This document shows, piece after piece, positions 22,720 to 33,481 of a DNA stretch of 64,000 nucleotides. Origin of the DNA: Takakia lepidozioides (Eukaryota > Streptophyta > Takakiopsida > Takakiales > Takakiaceae); NCBI GenBank assembly GCA_030704615.1, contig CM060731.1, positions 3,844,001 through 3,908,000 of the forward strand. Direction: 5' to 3'. Under the pieces are notes generated by a model. It was given only the letters and a program-made list of their open reading frames with translations, searched no databases and was not told the DNA's origin. The position numbers and the translations under genes are program-made. Every line of letters begins with the position of its first letter. The first letter of the stretch is position 1.

Positions 22720-24060
22720 TGGCCTCTTCTCCTCTTTTGTTAGGGTCACCTTCTCTGGGGATGTTGTTTGACCACTCTCCTCTCACAGGTCTTTCTCTGT
22801 CTTTGATCTTTGGGGGCTAGAGGCTAATGTCAGCAAATGTGCAGTGGTAGCATTCAACGACAGAGGAGAGGGAGGAAGTGATCTTAAGTGGCAGTGGGGT
22901 AGCCAAGAGATCCCGGTCCTCCCTTCCTACACTTACCTGGGCGTTGAGTTTTCCTCCAATTGTAATTGGGATGCACATATCCGGAAAGTTGTTCAAACTG
23001 GCAAGGGCAAAGCTCTGGGGCTCACTAAATTTTTCCACTGCAGAGGGGTCAACTCTGAGGTTAAGAAAACCATGCTTTGCCACGTTAATAGACCTGCCTT
23101 GGAGTACGGATCTGCTATATGGGTTGATAACTCCAACCAGGCTAAGTCTCTAGAATCCATTCAAGTGGGGGTGCTTAAGGAGTGTATGTCAGCATGCTCC
23201 AAAACAGCCAGTGTGGCTGTTCGGGGTGAGTTTGGCATTCCGTCCTTAAGCTCCCGATGAGATGAATTCAAGGTCAGATGGTGGGGTCAGCTGCAACATA
23301 TGCCCAACACCAGATATCCTAAGTTAGAAACAGGACCGCCCTGTCAAACAGGCTAAGTCCTGGCAGAAGAGAGTAGAAGAGATTCTCAAGGACCTGGACC
23401 TGGATCTGCAAGTCTTGACCCTGCTGGATAAATCTGACTTAGAGGCTGTAGTGTCCGAAGCCATGTCTGTTGCCATGAGATTGTCTGATGAAAATGAAGT
23501 TAGGCAGAAAACTTCCCTGAACTTGTTTCCAGTCAGTGACATGGGGGAGGACATCTTGGATGACCTCAAGGGTCTACCCACTCTCGGCACTAGACTGAAA
23601 TTTAAACTCAGGGCAGGAAGCCTACCTTTGAACAGCAAACAGAAGCAGAGAGGAACGGGAGAGTGCAATTGCCCGTTGTGTGGGCAATCTGAAGACAGTA
23701 TTCATTTTCTGATACACTGTCCAGGGTTCTCTCACCAAAGAGACGCTCTCTTCAAATCTATCAAGGGAATTGTGCCTGTACCCGTTTACCAACTTTGAAA
23801 GTCTCGAGGCTGAGCCGAAAGCCCAGGCCCTCCTGAGGCCTAGTTTTTGGGCAAATCACACACAGCAGATTGATGCTTGTGTGAAGGGATTTCTAGAGGA
23901 TATCTGGAAAACCCGGATTAATCTATATATCAAGGTAAGTCTTACTACCAACATCAGCCCCTGACAGAGGTAGGTTCTGTCCCTTTTGTTCCCGCTCAAA
24001 CTGGGCGCGGGGTCAATGGCCACAAGGCTACGGCAAACAACGTCTTATGAGTACAATCTG
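22720..24060 (+). mobile_element. 5'-truncated LINE ORF2 fragment
   Basis: The frame starts in the RT thumb region (LEANVSKCAVVAFNDRG), continues with TYLGVEFSSNCNWDAHIRK, RPALEYGSAIWVDNSNQAKS and, after a stop and frame change near 23,260-23,350, reaches CPLCGQSED and HFLIHCPGF, then DIWKTR. It ends in the shared tail GGCTACGGCAAACAACGTC. This is the longest of four related fragments in the window. Polymerase catalytic residues and the endonuclease are not present. Confidence 0.8.
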
Positions 24061-24480
24061 TCCCCTGGGTAGACATTTCTGGCTTGTCAAGGTTGTGCTC
24101 ATGGAGGTTTTTGGGTTGTGAAGTTTGATCTGGGGTGTTTCCTCTTCTCCCGCATAATTACAAGAGAGCAACATTGTTTTTCATGGCTTACTTGCGCTGC
24201 TGTTCTCCTTAAAAAATACTCAACAGTTTTATCTCAGGGTGGTAGTTATGACAAGGCTTGCGCATTCCCATGTACATTCCCCTGCAGTTAGATGTGGTGC
24301 AAGAAGAAAAGCACTCTACCTGATAATATCTCAATTTCCCCCTATTTTCTAAGGCCCCTTGCTCTTTTTAGAAATAGAATTTAAGTACCGCAGAGTAGTT
24401 TTTACCACATTAACACCCATTGTTGCAGTGCAGAGCCACAGTTGCCAGTCATGTCAACGATTGGGTACAAGAGATGGCCT
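24061..24480. other. Interval between LINE and PPR remnant
   Basis: No gene seen. The sequence is ordinary AT-rich intergenic DNA. Confidence 0.4.
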
Positions 24481-24499
24481 GATTGACATTTCATAAGTG

Positions 24500-25045
24500 G
24501 CGATGTGGAAAGTATCAGATTGTGCAGCAAATAGCGAGCGATCCACAGCATACTGCAGCTTATGTGCTGCTATTGAACATCTATGCTGCGGCTGGTAGAT
24601 GGGAGGATAAAGCAAAGGTCAGAAAGATGATGGAGGACGGGGGTGTGAGGAAGGACCCAGGGTGTAGCTACATTGAGATCAATACCAAGGTGCATACATT
24701 TGTTTCAGACCCATCCACAAATTAAGGAAATCCAGGCTGAGCTAAAGAGGTTGTTTGGGCTGATAAAGGAGTCTGGGTATATGCCTGACATGCACTGTCG
24801 TGCATGATTTGGAGAAGCAAAAGGGTTTTCTCTTTGCTGACACAGTGACAGACTGGCTATTGCTTTTGGAATCATCAGCACACCCCCTGGGACATCTATC
24901 CGCATCATCGAGAACCTTCAGTGGTGACTGCCACACCGCTACCAAGTTCATTTCAAAGATTGCTTGGTGGACTGTTGTTGTGAGGGGTGCCGTTCATTTT
25001 CACCACTTCGAAGATGGGGCTTGTTCATGTGGGGACTACTGTTGA
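24500..25045 (+). pseudogene. Orphan E/E+/DYW remnant of a PPR gene
   Basis: Only the 3' end of a PPR gene remains. It begins in the E motif (ASDPQHTAAYVLLLNIY, AAGRWEDKAKVRKMMED) and goes through CSYIEINTKVHTFV. It then changes frame near 24,712 and again near 24,805 before [35 protein letters not shown] and DYC at the end. The last residue is Cys instead of the Trp of DYW, and the HSE segment is lost (FADTVTD). All PPR repeats are missing; a LINE fragment ends about 440 bases upstream. Confidence 0.85.
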
Positions 25046-25099
25046 AACAAGCGAAGTATGCAAAAAGGCAGCCCACTTTGAACATGAGGCTACAAAGGA

Positions 25100-25900
25100 A
25101 GTTTTTCTTAGTATTTGGTAAGCAAATAATAAAGATGTAAGAGGACAAAGAATTGTCATTGAACTACCCATGGTGATGATCACAGTTCACGCTTGGTTAT
25201 GGAACAGCAGCAGGGTGACCTTATTGCAGAGCATGTTTTCTAGGATTGCAGGGAAAGAATACACAGGGAAGGGAGTGACAGGGGGCACCAAACAGTTGTT
25301 CGCAGCTAGTCCTACTCATCAAAGAGCGGGACAGATGATAGCACACAAGGCACTGATGTGCCACAGGGCACCTGAAAAGGTTTAGGTGTAGTGCAATTGG
25401 CCTTTCTGAGCCTTGCTCAATGCAACACAACTGGTTTAGTCAGTCTTCACAAAGAACTGTGCTTCTTGCCACAAATGTCCGAGATGCTCATTGCTTGGCT
25501 TGTGTCTTATTCATTGAGCTCTGACTAGATTCCATGTGTGTGATGGCTGGCCGTTGCTCAACTGTCATATATGCAGTAGATTTGTCTTGTGCCCAAATCC
25601 TGGATCAAATCCTATGATCATGATGGCTCAAAAGATCTTTGGTTTGGCAACAGATGGTCTTACAGCACATTGGCTTGGCACAAATGGTATCTCAAGATGT
25701 GGTGTGGATGGTGCTTCAGTGTATGTGTGCCTGGATGACCGCTAAAAAGTTTACTTCATGTTCTCTCTAGCAAGTCACACTGTAGTGCGATCGCAGCCCG
25801 AAAGCAAGTTACATGTACAGGATCTGCAACTTATACCTCAGTCCTTTCCTCTACAAAACAAATGCAACAAGGAGCCACTCCATCTCCACTCAAACAAGGA
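25100..25900. other. Unassigned interval after PPR remnant
   Basis: The first part (to about 25,290) resembles 3' flanks of other PPR copies. Nothing else is recognised. Confidence 0.35.
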
Positions 25901-25904
25901 ACAA

Positions 25905-26008
25905 AGAAGTGACACTCCATCTCCTTGATACATGTTTGACCGCTCAGTGTCAAAGTTCTAAACATCGGCTTTTCGTCGTGAAGCCGCTCTCTTAACCAAC
26001 CACGACAT
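25905..26008 (-). repeat. Flanking direct repeat, left copy, tRNA-like
   Basis: This block of about 105 bases (ACACTCCAT...CATCGGCTTTTC...TTAACCAACC) recurs in the same orientation at 27,220-27,325. Read on the minus strand it shows TGGTTAAGAGAGCGG, a CGGCTT...AAGCCG stem and then TTTAGAACTTTGACAC. The order resembles the A box, anticodon stem and B box of a tRNA, as in tRNA-derived SINE heads. The match is loose. Confidence 0.5.
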
Positions 26009-26395
26009 CCACCAACATTTTGTGATGCACATAATGATCCACCTACTCAACCACCAACCTTTTGTGATGCACCTAATGATCCATCTACTCAACCACCTAC
26101 TAAGCCATATCCACCATCTACCTTTTGATGCACCTGCTGGTCCAGCTACTCATCTACTTAGTACTGATCCAGCTTGATGCACCTAATGATCGGTAATGAT
26201 CCACCTACTCATCCAGCAGAATCCACCTATTGATCCAGCTATTGAAGTGAGCTATATATATTGGATTAGAACATTTGGCATTGGAAGGTGCAAGAGATTC
26301 GGGATATTATGCCAAATCGATTGTCTCTATGCACACATGATATCGTGGAGATCGTGTACACTTAGTTACTGAAAGTAGAAGCATACTTAAGTAGA

Positions 26396-26985
26396 AGCAT
26401 TGAGTACGAAGACAAATCTTGAGACAAACAAGGCCACTCTGGCCACTCTTGGGGAGGGGTTAAACAGAATCAAGCAGGAGGTAGACCGGTTTTGTCATCC
26501 ATACAAGACTATGGAATCTGAAGAGGAGGTGATTGAACTCATGGACAACTATGAAAGCTTCGGCTCATCTGTGCTCATCTGAGAAAGAAATATAGCAAGG
26601 AGAAAATAAAATTGTGGCACAAGTGAAAGCTTGGGAAGCAGAATTTGTTACTTACCGAAATGAGCTCATTCAGCAGAAGGTTGCTATGACGAATTGAACT
26701 CCAAAATGAGCTCATTTTGGTAAGAAACAAACTCTGCTTCCCATGCTTTCACATGTGCCAAAAATTATTTTCTACTTTGCTATATGTCTTTCTCTAGCGT
26801 GTGCAAATGATCAAAGAGAGCTTCAAGGTCGTATTCGAAGTTGTCATAGTTGTCCATGGGTTCAATCACCTCCCCCTCAGAGTCCATAGTGCTGTATGGA
26901 TGACAAAACCGGTCTACTTACCTCCTGCTCGATTCTGTTCAACCTCTTGGCCTTGTTTGTCTCAAGATTTGTCTTCGATGATTCT
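26396..26985. repeat. Large imperfect palindrome, arms about 280 bases
   Basis: The left arm (26,396-26,672) and right arm (26,707-26,985) are reverse complements with roughly 85-90% match by eye, around a spacer of about 34 bases. Shared segments include GACAAATCTTGAGACAAAC, GACCGGTTTTGTCATCCATA, GACAACTATGA and AAAATGAGCTCATTTTGG at the centre. Both arms carry a coding-like segment (TNLETNKA...LNRI-QEV) of no known family. The right arm has GTAAGTAG where the left has GTAG. Confidence 0.8.
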
Positions 26986-27219
26986 GCTTTCAATAACTGT
27001 AAAAGAGGTTCTCCTACAACATCTAGAGGTGACAAGGATGTGTCTAAGGCCATAGGGAAGAGAATGGTAGATAAGGGAGAACGATAGAAGAGGAGGAGAA
27101 GCGGAAAGAGAATGAGATAGATAGGAGAAGGAGGAGGAAAGGAGCGACACTCAAAGAACACTGCATAAGGTTGCTATGACCAAGGACTATGACTTCACAG
27201 ATTGCGTTTGAGGATGCAA

Positions 27220-27325
27220 AGAAGCGACACTCCATTTCCTTGATACATGTTTGATCGCAGTGTCAAAGTTCTAAACATCGGCTTTTCTTCGTGAAGCCGA
27301 TCTCGTTAACCAACCGCGAGAAGAC
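27220..27325 (-). repeat. Flanking direct repeat, right copy, tRNA-like
   Basis: This matches the block at 25,905-26,008 (GACACTCCATTTCCTTGATA, AAGTTCTAAACATCGGC, GTTAACCAACCGCGAG) with few differences. Together the two blocks bracket the palindrome at 26.4-27.0 kb. Confidence 0.6.
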
Positions 27326-27596
27326 TCTCGTAAAATTCAAACACGACTCTCTTGCCGTGATGAAAAATGTCAGAGAGATTTGTGCATGCACTGTTGTGAG
27401 ACTTTGAATTGTCTATTCTTCGAGTATGCAACCCACAATGTTAGTAGCACACGAGGCGAGGTTGCTCTCTTGTGCCTGCACTGCATGCTTCTCTCTCACA
27501 GGGATGATGGCAATGGGCTCGCATGCTCGTCAGCGTGCGCAGGGAGAGGCCATACCGAAGGTCCTGATCTCCCTTTGCGGTGGATGGGTGGGAGGC

Positions 27597-27752
27597 GTCA
27601 CGTCATGCAGCGGGTTGACAGGCCAGGCTGTGGAGCTGAAATGGGCATCCGAGTCTGCAATGCCATGCGCAACACCCTTGCATGCGATTTCGGCCCCGTC
27701 TCCCGGGAAAGCAAAGGAAGGTATGAAAGTGCAGCTCTTTACGGATTTTTAA
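27597..27752 (+). pseudogene. Conserved upstream block A (28-kb PPR locus)
   Basis: The frame reads SCSGLTGQAVELKWASESA, then PLHAISAPSPGKAKEGMKVQ and a stop after QLFTDF. A related block occurs upstream of two other PPR loci: plus strand 32,698-32,817 and minus strand 45,500-45,328 (AVELNSC, then GKPMKGIDMQLFAL). Its function is unknown; it could be the N-terminal or transit-peptide region of the OSB-like unit. Confidence 0.5.
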
Positions 27753-28108
27753 GGTCTCGAACTTGGGTGCGCTCGGACCTTCATATGATTGTCCTTATAC
27801 CCTACCTGCAAATGCTACACTCCTTTCGATCGATCAGACAAGGGCTGTAAACAAATTTGGGTTCAATCGAGACCATCATCTATCTGAGTGTTCTGTTTGT
27901 TTTCTGTACCTTAATGGCATCTGTGAGATAGATTTTTCTTTGCATGGCCTTGAATCAATCCTTAGGATTAATTGACAAGTAGTTTACATAGTAGTTGAAT
28001 GAGGTGCAGTCATGCTGACAAGCTGTCACTGCCTGTCAAATGTGATGAAGAGCTTGTACTGGGAAGACTGCACTAGCAGAGATCTGCTAAAGAGGTGTTT
28101 GCATGCAG

Positions 28109-28188
28109 GCCACACAATAAGCGCAGAATGGCTATGGGAGGAATTAATGTCAGATCCTTCCCAGTGGTGGGACAACAGGTCCGACAAG
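28109..28188 (+). CDS. OSB-type PDF motif, first half exon (28-kb locus)
   Basis: This 80-base exon lies between a TTTGCATGCAG acceptor and an AAG|GTGAGG donor. It encodes HTISAEWLWEELMSDP and then SQWWDNRSDK, a very good match to the WWDNR half of the OSB PDF motif. The exon length, phase and splice sites equal those at 18,357 and 44,706. An adjoining intron of 332 bases leads to the second half at 28,521. Confidence 0.75.
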
Positions 28189-28520
28189 GTGAGGCTATCT
28201 CTATTGTTGCCTGGTCATTTCTAGTTTCTACTCTCAAGAGGACTTTGGTTTGCTTATGAATGACGCTGGTATTTGAAGTGATCTTGCAGACGAGTTGATT
28301 CTCTAGGTCATCTTATGAATGACAATTCAGATCTGACCTGAGGCTTCTTCTTGCTGGGTCAGTTAATTTCTACACCACGGTATCATTGAAGCTTGTCAGT
28401 TCCTTGTTGTGGCATGTTGTGTGAAGCAATGCTTGTGGAGCTTTGGTGGTTACAGCCTGGTTGATATGAGGCTGTGGTTAAAGTTTCGCTGCTCAACTGC
28501 ACCCCGTTGGCTTTTTACAG

Positions 28521-28613
28521 AAGAAGCCAAGTTCAGGAGACTTCAGACATAAGTGCAGAAAGGAAGCCCTTTGGATTGAGACATTGCATTGTACTGATGG
28601 TATTGAAAACTAG
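28521..28613 (+). pseudogene. OSB-type PDF motif, second half exon (28-kb locus)
   Basis: After CTTTTTACAG the frame reads KKPSSGDFRHKCRKEALWIE, close to the OSB sequence P-DFKHK-T-EALW, and stops at TAG (28,611-28,613). Downstream, CACCATGCTTCTCCTGG and GCGGGTATTGG match the tail conserved at other loci (HHA-PG...), so the exon was longer before the stop arose. Confidence 0.7.
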
Positions 28614-28874
28614 AGAATGAGGAACGTCCATGTGCACCATGCTTCTCCTGGTAAAAATGCAGCGGGTATTGGTTTCATTAATTAAAGAGTTGCAACTGAA
28701 GCAGATATAATTGGTACGGTTTATCTACATGCACGTGACTAGTAGAATTTCAAGGCTATAAGACTACTGTCAACGACATCAGGAATCTTGTGGCAAGTAG
28801 CCTATCGTCATGGAACTTTGTAGTGTTATGACCATGTCAAGTATGCGCAGAATTTTGTAACTAAAAGTTGAGTC

Positions 28875-31418
28875 ATGCAGGAAGCAGGGTTGAATCAGGC
28901 ACAGGTGTTTGCGGGACGTCATGCTGGTGGCAGGGGTAGCATCTCCAGCACTTCTTTTGAAAGAATACCTAGGGTGGCCATCGACAAGATCTCTTCTGGC
29001 ACTTGTGGGGATGTGCAGAGACTATGTAAGACGGGACAATTGAAAGCTGCACTGCAAATTTTGAACCATGGAGGGATTCGAGCAGACTGCAATACATATG
29101 TCTGCATCTTGCAGGAGTGCATCAATACGAGAGGCCTAGCAGAGGGCAAGCAAGTGCATGCCCACATTATACAAAGTCGATTAAAGCTGAACACATTTCT
29201 ACTCAACACCCTTCTCAACATGTATGCTAAGTGTGGTAGTGTGGTGGATGCATGCCAAGTGTTTGACAAAATGCCTGAACGAGATATATTTACATGGAAT
29301 ATAATGATAGCTGGATACGCCAAGCACAAGTGTGGTAAGGAGGCTTTCAAGATCTATAAGCAAATGCAACAGGAAGGGGCTGTGCCAGACAGGGTAACAT
29401 TCACTTCAGTGCTGAATGCATGTGCCATCCTCGGAGCACTGGAAAGGGGGAAAGAGGTCCATGATGATATCATGAAATCTGGAATTGCACCAGACATCAT
29501 TTTGGAAACTGCCATTCTTGCCATGTATGCCAAATGTGGGAGCATGAAGGATGCACGTCAAGTGTTCAACAGTATGGCTCAACGAAACGTGGTCTCATGG
29601 AATGCCATGATCGCTGGATGTGCTCAGCATGGACATGGTGGGGAGGCTCTGGACCTTTATGAGCAATTGCAACCGGAAGGGGTGATGCCAGACAAGGTCA
29701 CATATACGTGTGCTCTGAATGCGTGCGCCAGCTTAGGTGTTCTGGACAAGGGCAAAACAGTCCATGGACAGATTGACAAAGCTGGACTTGGGTCACATAT
29801 AGATTTGGAAAATACCCTTATTGACATGTATGCCAAATGTGGGAGCATGAAGGATGCACGCAAAGTGTTTGACAATATGGCGAAACGGAATGTGGTCTCA
29901 TGGAACTCTATGATCAGTGGATATAATCAGCATGGGGGTACTGGGAAGGGTTTCGAGATCTATGAGCAGATGCAACGTGAAGGGGTTACACCGAACAGGA
30001 TCACGTTCATTTGCGTCCTCAATGCGTGTGCCAGTGCAGGAACCCTGGGAAAGGGTAAGGAGGTGCATGCTGATATCATCAAGAGTGGAATTGTGCCAGA
30101 TATTATCCTGCATACAGCCCTTGTTGACATGTATGCTAAATGCGGGAGTATGGAGGGTGCGCGTCACGTGTTCAACACAATGACTGGCCGAGATGTGGTC
30201 TCATGGAGTGCAATGATCACAGCATGTGCCCAACATGGGTGTGGTAAGGAGGCTTTTGAGGTCTATGAGCAAATGCAAGAGGAAGGGATCATGCCTGACA
30301 GGGTCACATTCATCTGCATTCTTAATGTGTGTGCCAGCCTGGGTGCTCTGGAAAAGGGCAAGGAGGTCCTTGCGGACATCAGCAAAAGTGGGATTGTGCC
30401 AAACATTATTCTTGAGAATACAGTTGTTGACATGTATGCCAAATGCGGGAGCATGATGGATGCATGGCAAGCATTCAATAAGATGGGTAGACGGAATGTC
30501 ATTTCATGGAGTGCAATGATTGCAGGATGTGCCCAGCATGGGTGTGGCAGGGAGGCAGTGCAACTATTTGAGAAAATGCAACAAGAAGGTGTGAAGCCGA
30601 ACAGTATCACCTTTATATCTCTTCTCTCTGCATGCAGCCATGGGGGCCTGGTGGATGAAGGTTGTCGGTATTTTTATTCCTTGAGTCGTGATCATGGCCT
30701 CACTCCTACAAAGGAGCATTTTGGCTGCATGGTGGACCTTCTTGGTCGTGCAGGGCAATTTGATGAGGCAGAGAAGTTTGTTAATGAAATGCCAATTAAA
30801 CCAGATGTTGGTGTGTGGATATCCTTGCTTGGTGCATGCAGAATTCATCGCAATGTGGAGGTAGCAGAACGTGTCTCAAAAAGCATTATGGAGTGTGATC
30901 CACAGCAGGCTGGAGCTTTTGTGCTGCTATCAAATATCTATGCTGCGGCTGGCAGGTGGGATGATAAAGCAAGGATGAGAAAACTTATGGAGGACAGAGG
31001 TGTAAGAAAGGAGCCAGGGCTAAGCTGCATTGAGGTTGACAAACGGGTGCATCGATTCGTTGTAGAAGACAATGTGCACCCACAAATCATCGAAATCCAT
31101 GCCGAGCTGAAGAGATTGGCTGTACAGATGGAGGCGGCTGGGTATGTGCCTGACATGCGCTTTGTATTACATGATTTGGAGGAGGAAAAGGAATTTTCTC
31201 TTTGCCACCATAGTGAGAGGCTGGCCATTGCTTTTGGGCTCATCAGAATATCCCCAGGGACGCCTATCCGCATCATCAAGAACCTCCGTGTGTGTGGTGA
31301 CTGCCATGCCGCCACCAAGCTCATCTCCAAAATTGTTGGCCGGACAGTTGTTGTGAGGGATGCCAAGCGCTTTCACCACTTCAAAGATGGGGTTTGCTCT
31401 TGTGGGGATTACTGGTGA
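28875..31418 (+). CDS. PLS-type PPR protein with intact DYW deaminase domain (847 aa)
   Basis: Five P-L-S triads (each with [17 protein letters not shown]-type and [15 protein letters not shown]-type segments) are followed by E ([39 protein letters not shown]), E+ ([36 protein letters not shown]) and a full DYW domain. That domain has the catalytic HSE ([14 protein letters not shown]), zinc residues in CGDCHAATK, and the ending CSCGDYW. DYW domains deaminate C to U in organellar transcripts. The ATG used here lies just 5' of GTCATGCAG|GAAGC, the site that aligns with splice acceptors at other loci; if that acceptor is used, translation must start in an upstream exon. No frameshifts are seen. 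Confidence 0.92.
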   Translation: MQEAGLNQAQVFAGRHAGGRGSISSTSFERIPRVAIDKISSGTCGDVQRLCKTGQLKAALQILNHGGIRADCNTYVCILQECINTRGLAEGKQVHAHIIQSRLKLNTFLLNTLLNMYAKCGSVVDACQVFDKMPERDIFTWNIMIAGYAKHKCGKEAFKIYKQMQQEGAVPDRVTFTSVLNACAILGALERGKEVHDDIMKSGIAPDIILETAILAMYAKCGSMKDARQVFNSMAQRNVVSWNAMIAGCAQHGHGGEALDLYEQLQPEGVMPDKVTYTCALNACASLGVLDKGKTVHGQIDKAGLGSHIDLENTLIDMYAKCGSMKDARKVFDNMAKRNVVSWNSMISGYNQHGGTGKGFEIYEQMQREGVTPNRITFICVLNACASAGTLGKGKEVHADIIKSGIVPDIILHTALVDMYAKCGSMEGARHVFNTMTGRDVVSWSAMITACAQHGCGKEAFEVYEQMQEEGIMPDRVTFICILNVCASLGALEKGKEVLADISKSGIVPNIILENTVVDMYAKCGSMMDAWQAFNKMGRRNVISWSAMIAGCAQHGCGREAVQLFEKMQQEGVKPNSITFISLLSACSHGGLVDEGCRYFYSLSRDHGLTPTKEHFGCMVDLLGRAGQFDEAEKFVNEMPIKPDVGVWISLLGACRIHRNVEVAERVSKSIMECDPQQAGAFVLLSNIYAAAGRWDDKARMRKLMEDRGVRKEPGLSCIEVDKRVHRFVVEDNVHPQIIEIHAELKRLAVQMEAAGYVPDMRFVLHDLEEEKEFSLCHHSERLAIAFGLIRISPGTPIRIIKNLRVCGDCHAATKLISKIVGRTVVVRDAKRFHHFKDGVCSCGDYW

Positions 31419-31750
31419 AACAAGCTACATGTGTAAAAGCAAATGTGCCAGTTCGAATGTAAGGGACGGGTCAATATCTGTGCTTAAAAACGAAAAACCA
31501 CAGAGTTAAACAGGGTGCCCGTGAATGCACCACAGTCATGTATCATAATCAAACAGCAGAGCAGTGAAGTCACAGAAATGTCATTGCAAAAGATTTGTTG
31601 ACAATGTGGAGAGAGCAGTAGACACGAAGAATAGTCATATGAGGGGTTGAAAGTATTTGCACCAGAGTCGAACAACTGGATCCCGATGCAGGGAGACACC
31701 TATTACTCCTACATGCCACCATAGCTGGACAAAGTTTGCAATCAACAACT
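31419..31750. other. 3' flank of the 28-kb PPR gene
   Basis: No gene. Part of it (about 31,540-31,600) resembles other PPR 3' flanks. Confidence 0.35.
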
Positions 31751-31754
31751 CTCT

Positions 31755-32265
31755 ACTATGGTTCCAAAGTATTAGGCCGGTCTTGGAGTGCGCATCTGCT
31801 GTGTGGTTCGACAATTCCATCCATGCTAAATCTCTAGAATCCATTCAGGTCGTGGTGTTTAAAGAAAGCATGTCAGCTTGTTCTAGAACAGCTAATGTGG
31901 CTGTTCGGGGTGAGTTCCGCACACCTCCATTAAGCTCTCGACCTGATGAATTCACGGTCAGATGGTGTTGTCGGTTGACATTGTCTCTCACCACAGAGTA
32001 ACCCTCTTCAGAATGATCAAGAAATTGTTCCTGCACCTCTGTTCACCAACTTTGAAAATCACGTGTTGGGGTCTAGCTTTTGGGCAACTCACATGTGCAG
32101 GGTTTGCTAGATAAGCCTCACTACCGGAGTGAGCCCCTCACAAAGGTAGTGTCGGTTCCCTCTAGTTCCACCCAAACTGGGCACCGGATCTATGGCCACA
32201 AGACTGCGGCAAACAACGTCTTATTACTATGGTTCCAATTGAGCTGTATGCAGAACCACACAAAG
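31755..32265 (+). mobile_element. LINE 3' fragment, internally deleted
   Basis: The frame RPVLECASAVWFDNSIHAKS, LESIQVVVFKESMSACS and VAVRGEFRTPPLSSRPDEF matches the LINE at 23.1-23.3 kb. After an internal deletion it continues with LTKVVSVPSSSTQTGHRIYG and the shared tail GGCCACAAGACTGCGGCAAA. The zinc cluster is missing. This is the fourth fragment of the same LINE family. Confidence 0.75.
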
Positions 32266-32697
32266 AAATGAAATGAAATGGTACTTTACGAAGAAATACA
32301 AGCTCCCGGCAGTATCTTGAGTCTAGTGACAGAGAAGACACTTGCAGCACATAGTCTGGAAATGCAAGAGCAGTGATACTATGAACAGCAGGATCACGCT
32401 TCAGTTTCTACTTGTCAAGATGGCTTCGCAAAGCGCTCCTCGCAATTGCTACAATGTAACGTCATTAGCCACTGCAGGTCATGTGAACTTCATTCTTTCT
32501 GCTTGGATCACCTAATGCGCACAACAAGACTAGCAACATTGTAGCACGCATGACATGTCCCCAAGCTATAGTGATGATCTCACACCAGAAAATTTGCAAA
32601 CGGCAGACTCTATTCCATGCTTCATCTGACAATCACTCTCTTGCGAGAAGCCACACCGAAGAAGATCTGAGTCTCGCTGTGACTCTACGGAGGCTTG
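32266..32697. other. Unassigned interval
   Basis: Nothing recognised between the LINE fragment and block A of the 33-kb PPR locus. Confidence 0.35.
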
Positions 32698-32898
32698 ATT
32701 CCATGTAGCAGATCGGCGGGCCACGCCATGGAACTGAAATGGACCTCCAGTTTGGCAATGCTGTGTCGAAGACCGTTGCAAGTGATGGCTATGACGCCTA
32801 CCCAGCCTCGATGGCAGCCGAAAGCAATCAGCCAGAAAGCCCTCTCGCAGGAATGCTTGTCAGCGTCTCCACAGTGGTGGCGGAACAGGTCTGAGAAA
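32698..32898 (+). pseudogene. Block A and OSB-type PDF first half (33-kb locus)
   Basis: Block A (32,698-32,817) reads CSRSAGHAMELKWTSSLAML and PLQVMAM. It is followed at a GATGGCAG acceptor-like site by 81 bases (32,818-32,898) encoding ALSQECLSASPQWWRNRSEK and a GTGGGG donor. Compared with other loci the half-motif has WWRNR for WWDNR and one base more, so the frame to block A and the exon phase have changed. Confidence 0.6.
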
Positions 32899-33111
32899 GT
32901 GGGGTCAGCTCGTTTTGTTCAGAAAGGCCCATGTTTAATTCGTGGACTGGATAGTCTTGATGATTCTGGTATATGGCGTGACAAGGCCGCAAAAGCAAAT
33001 CTTACTGTTGTTCTTCGTTGCTAGCAACTCACAGAGGAGATTGTTGAATGCTGTTGTTCCGCGTCATTTCAAAGATGCTTGCGCTTGGGTAGTTATAGCC
33101 TGGTCTAGGCA

Positions 33112-33310
33112 AAGTTGTAGTTCAAGCTATTTGACTGTAGACATAAGTCTACAATGGAGGTCCTCTGGATTGAGGGATGAGTGAGCCCTCCTTTGCTGAC
33201 AAGGGAGCGAACTGCCATGATACAATGTCAAATACGAATTTGGGGCTCTCTCTTATGTCAATGTTCACCATGGAACTCCAGGGGGAGAATACAACAGGTC
33301 TTATTTTGAT
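33112..33310 (+). pseudogene. OSB-type PDF second half (33-kb locus), broken
   Basis: The sequence encodes FKLFDCRHKSTMEVLWIEG with a TAG before it and a TGA after it. A later frame carries VHHGTPGGEYNR followed by GTCTTA. The first part matches FRHK--KEALWIE; the second is the conserved tail found at the 44-kb locus (HHAAPGGEFNR). The two parts are in different frames, so this exon is not intact. Confidence 0.6.
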
Positions 33311-33481
33311 GATGGTCCATGGGTTCCAACCGGAACAGATAGAAATGGTACAGTTTATCCTCCAAATTGATAAATGTAGTAATTTTCTACCTCGCAAATA
33401 TGCTAAGGAACAAGCAAGTCCTCAGAGGGAGATCGTAGTTGTAATTATCAACTAGCTGCCCGATATCTTGGAGTGTAAAGG

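Noticed and set aside
30000-31000. CRISPR-like regular spacing in the PPR genes
   Set aside because: The regularity is coding repeats of 303 bases with no separate spacers, in a plant genome.
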